Shown: in pieces, positions 29,801 through 42,709 of the stretch
How positions within the stretch are numbered: the stretch's first letter is position 1
Layout of the letters: the number at the start of each line of letters is the position of its first letter
NCBI RefSeq assembly: GCF_050948215.1
Contig: NW_027488629.1
Coordinates: 372,001-436,000 of the forward strand
DNA length: 64,000 nt
Direction of reading: 5' to 3'
Origin: Halictus rubicundus
Lineage: Eukaryota > Arthropoda > Insecta > Hymenoptera > Halictidae
Position numbers and translations under genes: made by a program
Notes under the pieces: model-generated
The model's database searches: none
What the model was told of the DNA's origin: nothing
Seen by the model: only the letters and a program-made list of their open reading frames with translations

Positions 29801-32564
29801 GATAGGATAGAGGATACGATAGGATAGGATAGAGGATAGGATAGGATAGAGGATAGGATAGAGGATAGGATAGGATAGAGGATATGATAGAGGATAGGAT
29901 AGACGATTGGATAGGATAGAGGATATTATAGGATAGAGGATATGATACGATAGCGGATAGGATATAATGGAGTATACGATAGTAATGAGGATAGGATAGG
30001 ATAGAGGATAGGATAGGATAGAGGATAGGATAGAGGATTGGATAGGATAGAGGATATGATAGGATAGCGGATAGGATATAATGGAGTATAGGATAGGAAT
30101 GAGGATAGGATAGGGTTCAGGATAGGATAGGATAGAGGATAGGATAGGATAGAGGATAGGTTAGGATAGAGGATAGGATAGGATAGAGGATAGAGGATAG
30201 GATAGGATAGAGGATAGGATAGGATAGAGGATAGGATAGAATAGAGGATAGGATAGGATAGAGGATAGGATAGGATAGAGGATATGATAGGATAGAGGAT
30301 ATGATAGGATAGAGGATAGGATATAATGGAGTATAGGATATAATGGAGTATAGGATACGAATGAGGATAGGATAGGGTTGAGGATAGGATAGGATAGAGG
30401 TTAGGATAGTGTAGAGAATAGGATAGGATAGAGGATAGGATAGGATAGAGGATAGGATAGGATAGAGGATAGGATAGGATAGAGGATAGGATAGGATAGA
30501 GGATAGGATAGAGGATTGGTTAGTATAAAGGATAGGAGAGGATAGAGGATAGGATAGGATAGAGGATAGGATAGAGGATAGGATAGGATAGAGGATATGA
30601 TAGAGGATAGGATAGAGGATTGGATAGGATAGAGGATATTATAGCATAGAGGATAGGATAGGATAGGATAGAGGATAGGATAGGATAGAGGATAGGATAG
30701 GATAGAGGATAGGATAGGATAGAGGATAGGATGGGATAGGATAGAGGATAGGATGGGATAGGATAGAGGATAGGATAGGATAGAGGATAGGATAGGATAG
30801 AGGATAGGATAGGATAGAGGATAGGATAGGATAGAGGATAGGATAGGATAGAGGATTGGATAGTATAAAGGATAGGTGAGGATAGAGAATAGGATAGCAT
30901 TGTGGATAGGATAGGATAGTGGATAGGATAGGATAGAGCAGACGATAGAGGATAGGATAGGATAGAGCAGACGATAGAGGATACGATAGGATAGAGGATA
31001 GGGTAGGAGATTGGATAGGATAGAGGATAGGATAGGGTAGATGATATTATAGGCAAGAGGATAGGATATGATAGAGGATACGATATTATAGAGGATAGGA
31101 TAGTATAGAGAATAGGATAGGATAGAGGATAGGTTAGGATAGAGTATAGGATAGGATAGAGGATAGGATAGGATAGAGGATAGGATAGGATAGAGGATAG
31201 GATAGGATAGAGGATAGGATAGGATAGAGGATAGGATAGGATAGAGGATAGGATAGGATAGAGGATAGGATAGGATAGAGGATAGGATGGGATAGGATAG
31301 AGGATAGGATAGGATAGAGCATAGGATAGGATAGGATTAAGGGTAGGATAGGATAGAGGATAGGATAGGATAGAGGATAGGATAGGATAGAGGATAGGAT
31401 AGAGGATAGGATAGGGTAGAGGATATGATAGAGGATAGGATAGGATAGAGGATAGGATAGAGGATAGAATAGGATAGAGGATATGATAGAGGATAGGATA
31501 GACGATTGGATAGGATAGAGGATAGGATAGGATAGAGGATAGGTTAGGATAGAGGATAGGATAGGATAGAGGATAGGATAGGATAGAGGATAGGATAGGA
31601 TAGAGGATAGGATAGAATAGAGGATAGGATAGGATAGAGGATAGGATAGGATAGAGGATAGGATAGGATAGAGGATGGGATAGGATAGAGGATAGGATAT
31701 AATGGAGTATAGGATAGGAATGAGGATAGGATAGGGTTGAGGATAGGATAGGATAGAGGTTAGGATAGTGTAGAGAATAGGATAGGATAGAGGATAGGAT
31801 AGGATAGAGGATAGGATAGGATAGAGGATAGGATAGGATAGAGGATAGGATAGGATAGAGGATAGGATAGGATAGAGGATAGGATAGGATAGAGGATAGG
31901 ATAGGATAGAGGATAGGATAGGATAGAGGATAGGATAGGATAGAGGATAGGATAGAGGATTGGTTAGTATAAAGGATAGGAGAGGATAGAGGATAGGATA
32001 GGATAGAGGATAGGATAGAGGATAGGATAGGATAGAGGATATGATAGAGGATAGGATAGAGGATTGGATAGGATAGAGGATATTATAGGATAGAGGATAT
32101 GATACGATAGCGGATAGGATATAATGGAGTATAGGATAGTAATGAGGATAGGATAGCGTTGAGGATAGGATAGGATAGAGGATAGGATAGGATAGAGGAT
32201 AGGTTAGGATAGAGGATAGGATAGGATAGAGCATAGGATAGGATAGAGGATAGGATAGAGGATAGGATAGGATAGAGGATAGGATAGGATAGAGGATAGG
32301 ATAGGATAGAGGATAGGATAGAGGATAGGATAGGATAGAGGATAGGTTAGGATAGAGGATAGGATAGGATAGAGCATAGGATAGGATAGAGGATAGGATA
32401 GAGGATAGGATAGGATAGAGGATAGGATAGGATAGAGGATAGGATAGGATAGAGGATAGGATAGAGGATAGGATAGGATAGAGGATAGGATAGGATAGAG
32501 GATAGGATAGGATAGAGGATAGGATAGGATAGAGGATAGGATAGGATAGAGGATAGGATAGGAT

Positions 32565-34860
32565 AGAGGATAGGATAGAGGATAGGATAGGATAGAGGAT
32601 AGGATAGAGGATTGGATAGGATAGAGGATATTATAGGATAGAGGATATGATGGGATAGCGGATAGGATAGGGTAGATGATATTATAGGCAAGAGGATAGG
32701 ATATGATAGAGGATACGATATTATAGAGGATAGGATAGTATAGAGAATAGGATAGGATAGAGGATAGGTTAGGATAGAGTATAGGATAGGATAGAGGATA
32801 GGATAGGATAGAGGATAGGATAGGATAGAGGATAGGATAGGATAGAGGATAGGATAGGATAGAGGATAGGATAGGATAGAGGATAGGATAGGATAGAGGA
32901 TAGGATAGGATAGAGGATATTATAGGATAGAGGATATGATACGATAGCGGATAGGATATAATGGAGTACAGGATAGTAATGAGGATAGGATAGCGTTGAG
33001 GATAGGATAGGATAGAGGATAGGATAGGATAGAGGATAGGTTAGGATAGAGGATAGGATAGGATAGAGGATAGGATAGGATAGAGGATAGGATAGGATAG
33101 AGGATAGGATAGGATAGAGGATAGGATAGGATAGAGGATAGGATAGGATAGAGGATAGGATAGGATAGAGGATAGGATAGGATAGAGGATAGGATAGGAT
33201 AGAGGATAGGATAGGATAGAGGATAGGATAGAGGATAGGATAGGATAGAGGATAGGATAGGATAGAGGATAGGTTAGGATAGAGGATAGGATAGGATAGA
33301 GGATAGGATAGGATAGAGGATAGGATAGGATAGAGGATAGGATAGGATAGAGGATAGGATAGGATAGAGGATAGGATAGGATAGAGGATAGGATAGAGGA
33401 TTGGATAGGATAGAGGACAGGAGACGATATAAGATAAGATAGGGGATTGGATAGGATAGAGGATAGGATAGGATAGAGGATAGGATAGGGGATTGGATAG
33501 GATAGAGGATAGGAGACGATGGAGGATAGGATAGGATAGAGGATAGGATAGGATAGAGGATTGGATAGTATAAAGGATAGGTGATGATAGAGAATAGGAT
33601 AGCATTGAGGATAGGATAGGATAGTGGATAGGATAGGATAGAGCAGACGATAGAGGATCGGATAGGATCGAGGATAGGATAGGGGATTGGATAGGATAGA
33701 GGATAGGAGACGATGGAGGATAGGATAGGATAGAGGATAGGATAGGATAGACGATTGGATAAGATAGAGGATAGGTTAGGATAGAGGATAGGAAAGGATA
33801 GGATAGAGGATAGGATAGGATAGAGGATAGGATAGGATAGAGGATAGGATAGGATAGAGGATAGGACAGGATAGAGGATAGGATAGGATAGAGGATAGGA
33901 TAGGATAGAGGACAGGATAGGATAGAGGATAGGATAGGATAGAGGATAGGATAGAGGATTGGTTAGTATAAAGGATAGGAGAGGATAGAGGATAGGATAG
34001 GATAGAGGATAGGATAGAGGATAGGATAGGATAGAGGATATGATAGAGGATAGGATAGAGGATTGGATAGGATAGAGGATATTATAGGATAGAGGATATG
34101 ATACGATAGCGGATAGGATATAATGGAGTATAGGATAGTAATGAGGATAGGATAGCGTTGAGGATAGGATAGGATAGAGGATATGATACTATAGCGGATA
34201 GGATATAATGGAGTATAGGATAGTAATGAGGATAGGATAGCGTTGAGGATAGGATAGGATAGAGGATAGGATAGGATAGAGGATAGGTCAGGATAGAGGA
34301 TAGGATAGGATAGAGGATAGGATAGGATAGAGGATAGGATAGGATAGAGGATAGGATAGGATAGAGGATAGGATAGGATAGGATAGAGGATAGGATAGGA
34401 TAGAGGATAGGATAGGATAGAGGATAGGATAGAGGATAGGATAGGATAGAGGATAGGATAGGATAGAGGATAGGATAGAGGATAGGATAGAGGATTGGAT
34501 AGGATAGAGGATATTATAGGATAGAGGATATGATGGGATAGCGGATAGGATATAATGGAGTATAGGATAGGAATGAGGATAGGATAGCGTTGAGGATAGG
34601 ATAGGATAGAGGATAGGGTAGGATAGAGGGTAGGTTAGGATAGAGGATATGATAGGATAGAGGATAGGGTAGGAAAGAGGATAGGATAGGATAGAGGATA
34701 GGTTAGGATAGAGGATTGGATAGTATAAAGGATAGGTGAGGATAGAGAATAGGATAGCATTGTGGATAGGATAGGATAGTGGATAGGATAGGATAGAGCA
34801 GACGATAGAGGATAGGATAGGATAGAGCAGACGATAGAGGATAGGATAGGATAGAGGATA
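32565..34860. repeat. 2.3-kb segmental duplication, copy 1
   Basis: It matches 34921-37216 at an offset of 2356 bp. Minus-strand frames at 32769-33605 and 35125-35961 are identical in translation, and the box GAGACGATATAAGATAAG lies at 33421 and 35777. Boundaries were judged by eye. Confidence 0.75.
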
Positions 34861-34920
34861 GGATAGGATAGAGGATAGGATAGGATAGAGGATAGGATAG
34901 GATAGAGGATAGGATAGGAT

Positions 34921-37216
34921 AGAGGATAGGATAGAGGATAGGATAGGATAGAGGATAGGATAGAGGATTGGATAGGATAGAGGATATTATAGGATAGAGG
35001 ATATGATGGGATAGCGGATAGGATAGGGTAGATGATATTATAGGCAAGAGGATAGGATATGATAGAGGATACGATATTATAGAGGATAGGATAGTATAGA
35101 GAATAGGATAGGATAGAGGATAGGTTAGGATAGAGTATAGGATAGGATAGAGGATAGGATAGGATAGAGGATAGGATAGGATAGAGGATAGGATAGGATA
35201 GAGGATAGGATAGGATAGAGGATAGGATAGGATAGAGGATAGGATAGGATAGAGGATAGGATAGGATAGAGGATATTATAGGATAGAGGATATGATACGA
35301 TAGCGGATAGGATATAATGGAGTACAGGATAGTAATGAGGATAGGATAGCGTTGAGGATAGGATAGGATAGAGGATAGGATAGGATAGAGGATAGGTTAG
35401 GATAGAGGATAGGATAGGATAGAGGATAGGATAGGATAGAGGATAGGATAGGATAGAGGATAGGATAGGATAGAGGATAGGATAGGATAGAGGATAGGAT
35501 AGGATAGAGGATAGGATAGGATAGAGGATAGGATAGGATAGAGGATAGGATAGGATAGAGGATAGGATAGGATAGAGGATAGGATAGAGGATAGGATAGG
35601 ATAGAGGATAGGATAGGATAGAGGATAGGTTAGGATAGAGGATAGGATAGGATAGAGGATAGGATAGGATAGAGGATAGGATAGGATAGAGGATAGGATA
35701 GGATAGAGGATAGGATAGGATAGAGGATAGGATAGGATAGAGGATAGGATAGAGGATTGGATAGGATAGAGGACAGGAGACGATATAAGATAAGATAGGG
35801 GATTGGATAGGATAGAGGATAGGATAGGATAGAGGATAGGATAGGGGATTGGATAGGATAGAGGATAGGAGACGATGGAGGATAGGATAGGATAGAGGAT
35901 AGGATAGGATAGAGGATTGGATAGTATAAAGGATAGGTGATGATAGAGAATAGGATAGCATTGAGGATAGGATAGGATAGTGGATAGGATAGGATAGAGC
36001 AGACGATAGAGGATCGGATAGGATCGAGGATAGGATAGGGGATTGGATAGGATAGAGGATAGGAGACGATGGAGGATAGGATAGGATAGAGGATAGGATA
36101 GGATAGACGATTGGATAAGATAGAGGATAGGTTAGGATAGAGGATAGGAAAGGATAGGATAGAGGATAGGATAGGATAGAGGATAGGATAGGATAGAGGA
36201 TAGGATAGGATAGAGGATAGGACAGGATAGAGGATAGGATAGGATAGAGGATAGGATAGGATAGAGGACAGGATAGGATAGAGGATAGGATAGGATAGAG
36301 GATAGGATAGAGGATTGGTTAGTATAAAGGATAGGAGAGGATAGAGGATAGGATAGGATAGAGGATAGGATAGAGGATAGGATAGGATAGAGGATATGAT
36401 AGAGGATAGGATAGAGGATTGGATAGGATAGAGGATATTATAGGATAGAGGATATGATACGATAGCGGATAGGATATAATGGAGTATAGGATAGTAATGA
36501 GGATAGGATAGCGTTGAGGATAGGATAGGATAGAGGATATGATACTATAGCGGATAGGATATAATGGAGTATAGGATAGTAATGAGGATAGGATAGCGTT
36601 GAGGATAGGATAGGATAGAGGATAGGATAGGATAGAGGATAGGTCAGGATAGAGGATAGGATAGGATAGAGGATAGGATAGGATAGAGGATAGGATAGGA
36701 TAGAGGATAGGATAGGATAGAGGATAGGATAGGATAGGATAGAGGATAGGATAGGATAGAGGATAGGATAGGATAGAGGATAGGATAGAGGATAGGATAG
36801 GATAGAGGATAGGATAGGATAGAGGATAGGATAGAGGATAGGATAGAGGATTGGATAGGATAGAGGATATTATAGGATAGAGGATATGATGGGATAGCGG
36901 ATAGGATATAATGGAGTATAGGATAGGAATGAGGATAGGATAGCGTTGAGGATAGGATAGGATAGAGGATAGGGTAGGATAGAGGGTAGGTTAGGATAGA
37001 GGATATGATAGGATAGAGGATAGGGTAGGAAAGAGGATAGGATAGGATAGAGGATAGGTTAGGATAGAGGATTGGATAGTATAAAGGATAGGTGAGGATA
37101 GAGAATAGGATAGCATTGTGGATAGGATAGGATAGTGGATAGGATAGGATAGAGCAGACGATAGAGGATAGGATAGGATAGAGCAGACGATAGAGGATAG
37201 GATAGGATAGAGGATA
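34921..37216. repeat. 2.3-kb segmental duplication, copy 2
   Basis: This is the partner of 32565-34860. Divergence begins near 37216, where this copy carries AGGGTAGGAGATTGG and copy 1 has plain 17-bp units. A 1-bp length difference is visible around 34551/36906. Confidence 0.75.
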
Positions 37217-40200
37217 GGGTAGGAGATTGGATAGGATAGAAGATAGGATAGGGTAGATGATATTATAGGCAAGAGGATAGGATATGATAGAGGATAGGAT
37301 AGTATAGAGAATAGGATAGGATAGAGGATAGGTTAGGATAGAGTATAGGATAGGATAGAGGATAGGATACGATAGAGGATAGGATAGGATAGAGGATAGG
37401 ATAGGATAGAGGATAGGATAGGATAGAGGATCGGATAGGATAGAGGATAGGATAGGATAAAGGATAGGATAGGCCAGAGGATAGGATAGGATAGAGGATA
37501 GGATAGGATAGAGGATAGGATAGGATAGAGGATAGGATAGGATAGATGATAGGATAGAGGATTGGTTAGTATAAAGGATAGGAGAGGATAGAGGATAGGA
37601 TAGGATTGAGGATAGGATAGGATAGAGGATAGGATAGGATAGAGCATAGGATAGGATAGGATTGAGGGTAGGATAGGATAGAGGATAGGATAGGATAGAG
37701 GATAGGATAGGATAGAGGATAGGATAGAGGATAGGATAGGATAGAGGATATGATAGAGGATAGGATAGACGATTGGATAGGATAGAGGATATTATAGGAT
37801 AGAGGATATGATACGATAGCGGATAGGATATAATGGAGTATACGATAGTAATGAGGATAGGATAGCGTTGAGGATAGGATAGGATAGACGATAGGATAGG
37901 ATAGAGGATAGGATAGGATAGAGGATAGGTTAGGATAGAGGATAGGATAGGATAGAGGATAGGATAGGATAGAGGATAGGATAGGATAGAGGATAGGATA
38001 GGATAGAGGATAGGATAGGATAGAGGATAGGATAGGATAGAGGATAGGATAGGATAGAGGATAGGATAGGATAGAGGATAGGATAGGATAGAGGATAGGA
38101 TAGAGGATTGGTTAGTATAAAGGATAGGAGAGGATAGAGGATAGGATAGGATTGAGGATAGGATAGGATAGAGGATAGGATAGGATAGAGGATAGGATAG
38201 AGGATTGGTTAGTATAAAGGATAGGAGAGGAGAGAGGATAGGATAGGATTGAGGATAGGATAGGATAGAGGATAGGATAGGATAGAGCATAGGATAGGAT
38301 AGGATTGAGGGTAGGATAGGATAAAGGATAGGATAGGATAGAGGATAGGATAGGATAGAGGATAGGATAGAGGATAGGATAGAGGATAGGATAGGATAGA
38401 GGATATGATAGGATAGAGGATAGGTTAGGATAGAGGATAGGATAGGATAGAGGATAGGATAGGATAGAGGATAGGATAGAGGATAGGATAGAGGATTGGA
38501 TAGGATAGAGGATATGATAGGATAGCGGATAGGATATAATGGAGTATAGGATAGGAATGAGGATAGGATAGCGTTGAGGATTGGATAGGATAGAGGATAT
38601 TATAGGATAGAGGATATGATACGATAGCGGATAGGATATAATGGAGTATAGGATAGTAATGAGGATAGGATAGCGTTGAGGATAGGATAGGATAGAGGAT
38701 AGGTTAGGATAGAGGATAGGATAGGATAGAGGATAGGATAGGATAGAGGATAGGATAGGATAGAGGATAGGATAGGATAGAGGATAGGATAGGATAGAGG
38801 ATAGGATAGGATAGAGGATAGGATAGGATAGAGGATAGGATAGAGGATTGGATAGGATAGAGGACAGGAGACGATATAAGATAAGATAGGGGATTGGATA
38901 GGATAGAGGATAGGATAGGATAGAGGATAGGATAGGGGATTGGATAGGATAGAGGATAGGAGACGATGGAGGATAGGATAGGATAGAGGATAGGATAGGA
39001 TAGAGGATTGGATAGTATAAAGGATAGGTGAGGATAGAGAATAGGATAGCATTGAGGATAGGATAGGATAGTGGATAGGATAGGATAGAGCAGACGATAG
39101 AGGATAGGATAGGATCGAGGATAGGATAGGGGATTGGATAGGATAGAGGATAGGAGACGATGGAGGATAGGATAGGATAGAGGATAGGATAGGATAGAGG
39201 ATTGGATAGTATAAAGGATAGGTGAGGATAGAGAATAGGATAGCATTGAGGATAGGATAGGATAGTGGATAGGATAGGATAGAGCAGACGATAGAGGATA
39301 GGATAGGATCGAGGATAGGATAGGGGATTGGATAGGATAGAGGATAGGAGACGATGGAGGATAGGATAGGATAGAGGATAGGATAGGATAGACGATTGGA
39401 TAAGATAGAGGATAGGTTAGGATAGAGGATAGGAAAGGATAGGATAGAGGATAGGATAGGATAGAGGATAGGATAGGATAGAGGATAGGATAGGATAGAG
39501 GGTAGGATAGGATAGAGGATAGGATAGGATAGAGGATTGGATAGGATAGAGGATAGGATAGGATAGAGGACAGGATAGGATAGAGGATAGGATAGGATAG
39601 AGGATAGGATAGAGGATTGGTTAGTATAAAGGATAGGAGAGGATAGAGGATAGGATAGGATAGAGGATAGGATAGAGGATAGGATAGGATAGAGGATATG
39701 ATAGAGGATAGGATAGAGGATTGGATAGGATAGAGGATATTATAGGATAGAGGATATGATACGATAGCGGATAGGATATAATGGAGTATACGATAGTAAT
39801 GAGGATAGGATAGCGTTGAGGATAGGATAGGATAGACGATAGGATAGGATAGAGGATAGGATAGGATAGAGGATAGGTTAGGATAGAGGATAGGATAGGA
39901 TAGAGGATAGGATAGGATAGAGGATAGGATAGGATAGAGGATAGGATAGGATAGAGGATAGGATAGGATAGAGGATAGGATAGGATAGAGGATAGGATAG
40001 GATAGAGGATAGGATAGGATAGAGGATAGGATAGGATAGAGGATAGGATAGAGGATTGGTTAGTATAAAGGATAGGAGAGGATAGAGGATAGGATAGGAT
40101 TGAGGATAGGATAGGATAGAGGATAGGATAGGATAGAGGATAGGATAGAGGATTGGTTAGTACAAAGGATAGGAGAGGAGAGAGGATAGGATAGGATTGA

Positions 40201-42098
40201 GGATAGGATAGGATAGAGGATAGGATAGGATAGAGCATAGGATAGGATAGAATTGAGGGTAGGATAGGATAAAGGATAGGATAGGATAGAGGATAGGATA
40301 GGATAGAGGATAGGATAGAGGATAGGATAGAGGATAGGATAGGATAGAGGATATGATAGGATAGAGGATAGGTTAGGATAGAGGATAGGATAGGATAGAG
40401 GATAGGATAGGATAGAGGATAGGATAGAGGATAGGATAGAGGATTGGATAGGATAGAGGATATGATAGGATAGCGGATAGGATATAATGGAGTATAGGAT
40501 AGGAATGAGGATAGGATAGCGTTGAGGATTGGATAGGATAGAGGATATTATAGGATAGAGGATATGATACGATAGCGGATAGGATATAATGGAGTATAGG
40601 ATAGTAATGAGGATAGGATAGCGTTGAGGATAGGATAGGATAGAGGATAGGTTAGGATAGAGGATAGGATAGGATAGAGGATAGGATAGGATAGAGGATA
40701 GGATAGGATAGAGGATAGGATAGGATAGAGGATAGGATAGGATAGAGGATAGGATAGGATAGAGGATAGGATAGGATAGAGGATAGGATAGGATAGAGGA
40801 TAGGATAGGATAGAGGATAGGATAGAGGATTGGATAGGATAGAGGACAGGAGACGATATAAGATAAGATAGGGGATTGGATAGGATAGAGGATAGGATAG
40901 GATAGAGGATAGGATAGGGGATTGGATAGGATAGAGGATAGGAGACGATGGAGGATAGGATAGGATAGAGGATAGGATAGGATAGAGGATTGGATAGTAT
41001 AAAGGATAGGTGAGGATAGAGAATAGGATAGCATTGAGGATAGGATAGGATAGTGGATAGGATAGGATAGAGCAGACGATAGAGGATAGGATAGGATCGA
41101 GGATAGGATAGGGGATTGGATAGGATAGAGGATAGGAGACGATGGAGGATAGGATAGGATAGAGGATAGGATAGGATAGACGATTGGATAAGATAGAGGA
41201 TAGGTTAGGATAGAGGATAGGAAAGGATAGGATAGAGGATAGGATAGGATAGAGGATAGGATAGGATAGAGGATAGGATAGGATAGAGGGTAGGATAGGA
41301 TAGAGGATAGGATAGGATAGAGGATTGGATAGGATAGAGGATAGGATAGGATAGAGGACAGGATAGGATAGAGGATAGGATAGGATAGAGGATAGGATAG
41401 AGGATTGGTTAGTATAAAGGATAGGAGAGGATAGAGGATAGGATAGGATAGAGGATAGGATAGAGGATAGGATAGGATAGAGGATATGATAGAGGATAGG
41501 ATAGAGGATTGGATAGGATAGAGGATATTATAGGATAGAGGATATGATACGATAGCGGATAGGATATAATGGAGTATAGGATAGTAATGAGGATAGGATA
41601 GCGTTGAGGATAGGATAGGATAGAGGATATGATACGATAGCGGATAGGATATAATGGAGTATAGGATAGTAATGAGGATAGGATAGCGTTGAGGATAGGA
41701 TAGGATAGAGGATAGGATAGGATAGAGGATAGGTCAGGATAGAGGATAGGATAGGATAGAGGATAGGATAGGATAGAGGATAGGATAGGATAGAGGATAG
41801 GATAGGATAGAGGATAGGATAGGATAGAGGATAGGATAGGATAGAGGATAGGATAGGATAGAGGATAGGATAGAGGATAGGATAGGATAGAGGATAGGAT
41901 AGGATAGAGGATAGGATAGGATAGAGGATAGGATAGGATAGAGGATAGGATAGGATAGAGGATAGGATAGGATAGAGGATAGGATAGGATAGAGGATATT
42001 ATAGGATAGAGGATATGATACGATAGCGGATAGGATATAATGGAGTATAGGATAGTAATGAGGATAGGATAGCGTTGAGGATAGGATAGGATAGAGGA

Positions 42099-42116
42099 TA
42101 GGATAGGATAGAGGAT
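42099..42116 (+). repeat. Left target-site duplication, probable
   Basis: The 18 bp TAGGATAGGATAGAGGAT immediately precede the element and are identical to 48490-48507. Within a tandem repeat the length is ambiguous by whole units (1-2, 18-19 or 35-36 bp). Comparison with empty sites favours 18-19. Confidence 0.55.
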
Positions 42117-42234
42117 GGGGACCGAGGGGATATGGGCTTAGTAGTGGTGACTCGGATCCACTACTAGGTATACCACAGTGGTGGTGGTCATATCCCTAAA
42201 ATCCTCTACGCTCCACCTCCTCGTGGTGGTCCCT
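42117..42234 (+). other. Nested stem-loop structure at the 5' terminus
   Basis: Three complementary pairs are nested. The outer pair is 42117-42123 (GGGGACC) with 42228-42234 (GGTCCCT, ending in a G-U). The middle pair is GGGATATG at about 42127-42134 with CATATCCC at 42189-42196. The inner hairpin is 42137-42147 with 42158-42168, an 11-bp stem including one G-U and a 10-nt loop. A competing small hairpin pairs CCACC (42213-42217) with GGTGG (42225-42229). The pairings were found by eye; the fold is an inference. Confidence 0.5.
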
Positions 42235-42237
42235 GGG

Positions 42238-42257
42238 AACACACACAGTTGTGTGTT
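42238..42257 (+). other. 8-bp hairpin with CAGT tetraloop
   Basis: AACACACA (42238-42245) is a perfect reverse complement of TGTGTGTT (42250-42257), leaving a 4-nt CAGT loop. It directly follows the closing strand of the 5'-terminal nested structure, so the two may stack as one RNA domain. Its function is unknown. Confidence 0.5.
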
Positions 42258-42508
42258 GCTAACGGAGCGAGGGGTATTCCGCGGGAAGTAGTCCTAATGA
42301 TGTGTGAGGCGATGCCGGCGGGATCTTCGGATCCTGGCAGGGCCTCCCTTGCCGGTAAGGTTCACACGGAGGGATGAAAAACCGCGGAATGGGTCCTGCG
42401 ATAACGACCGGGGAGGTCGCCGCAGGGCCCTTGCCGTAATCCGGTGGTCATGTTTTACCGGAACGGTGGTCTTGCCTTAACCGGCCGGGCCGCGAGGATG
42501 ATAACCTC

Positions 42509-42517
42509 TATAAAAAA
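42509..42517 (+). promoter_or_regulatory. TATA-like motif TATAAAAAA inside the 5' leader
   Basis: TATAAAAAA stands out in a GC-rich leader, 24 bp upstream of the start of the three-way-junction fold and about 200 bp upstream of the ORF1 AUG. It could be an internal TATA box, giving a shorter RNA that begins near the structured element. It could equally be a chance A/T run. Nothing else in the sequence supports promoter use. Confidence 0.15.
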
Positions 42518-42532
42518 TCCCCAACCCTAAGC

Positions 42533-42606
42533 TTGGTGCGCGGTGAGAGGGTACGCCCTTGTTACAGGGCGTGGCTGGTCGGGTACATCAGCCACTAGCG
42601 CACCAA
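42533..42606 (+). other. Predicted three-way-junction RNA in the 5' leader
   Basis: An outer perfect 9-bp stem, TTGGTGCGC (42533-42541) with GCGCACCAA (42598-42606), encloses two hairpins. The first pairs ACGCCCT (42553-42559) with AGGGCGT (42566-42572) around a 6-nt loop. The second pairs TGGCTG (42572-42577) with CAGCCA (42589-42594); they share base 42572, so one stem gives up a pair. Perfect pairing of three helices within 74 nt suggests a selected structure. No tRNA arms or pol III boxes fit it. Confidence 0.5.
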
Positions 42607-42646
42607 CGTCTGGATACCTGGCGAACTCCAGCGGAAATTAGCCTTA

Positions 42647-42671
42647 CCCGGGCAAGGAGGCTCTGCCCGGG
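42647..42671 (+). other. GC-rich 8-bp hairpin upstream of the ORF1 start
   Basis: CCCGGGCA (42647-42654) pairs perfectly with TGCCCGGG (42664-42671) around a 9-nt loop, AGGAGGCTC. The stem ends 38 nt before the ORF1 AUG. A stem this stable this close to the start could hinder scanning ribosomes or form part of an internal entry structure. That role is inference. Confidence 0.45.
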
Positions 42672-42709
42672 CGGACGTGTTTTTTCCTGCCAATCTCGTG
42701 GGACCAGAA

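Larger units (their letters stand above)
1..42116. repeat. Left arm of 17-bp (AGAGGAT)(AGGAT)2 satellite array
   Basis: The whole stretch is tandem satellite with no gene. The dominant unit is 17 bp, one AGAGGAT heptamer followed by two AGGAT pentamers. Units with one pentamer (12 bp) or three (22 bp) are interspersed. The consensus + strand contains no C; nearly every C lies in recurring variant boxes such as GAGCAGACG, GATACGATAG, TAGCGTTGAGG or GGCAAGAGG. A variant carrying the canonical insect telomere pentamer (AGGTTAGGAT) occurs many times. Large blocks are near-identical copies of one another (annotated separately). The minus strand of the consensus has no stop codon in any frame, which produces long Pro/Tyr/Leu/Ile/Ser repeat frames, for example at 4406-6001 and 11863-15033. 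I regard these as artefacts. The array starts before the window. A pericentromeric, subtelomeric or telomeric location is possible but not shown. Confidence 0.97.
42117..42709 (+). other. 5' untranslated leader of the LINE
   Basis: This 593-bp leader lies between the satellite junction and the first ORF1 AUG. It starts GGGGACCGAGGGG, a G-rich start on a clean junction that suggests a complete 5' end. It is rich in perfect inverted repeats: a terminal nested structure (42117-42234), an 8-bp hairpin (42238-42257), a three-way-junction fold (42533-42606) and an 8-bp GC hairpin (42647-42671). No long ORF was recognised. Non-LTR elements normally carry an internal promoter in this region, but I cannot place one with confidence. 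Confidence 0.85.

Noticed and set aside
1..42116. CRISPR-like regular repeats
   Set aside because: The repeats are directly tandem with no unique spacers, in a eukaryotic satellite.
42117..42234. HDV-like ribozyme at the 5' end
   Set aside because: The helices I see are nested. I could not find the P1/P2 pseudoknot order, so I do not call it a ribozyme.
42533..42606. tRNA or tRNA-derived SINE
   Set aside because: The fold has two internal hairpins, not three, and no A/B box or TTC-type loop is recognisable.
42677..42709. GTG at 42677 as the ORF1 start
   Set aside because: A eukaryotic mRNA would use the AUG at 42710, which has a good context. The 11 upstream codons show nothing conserved.
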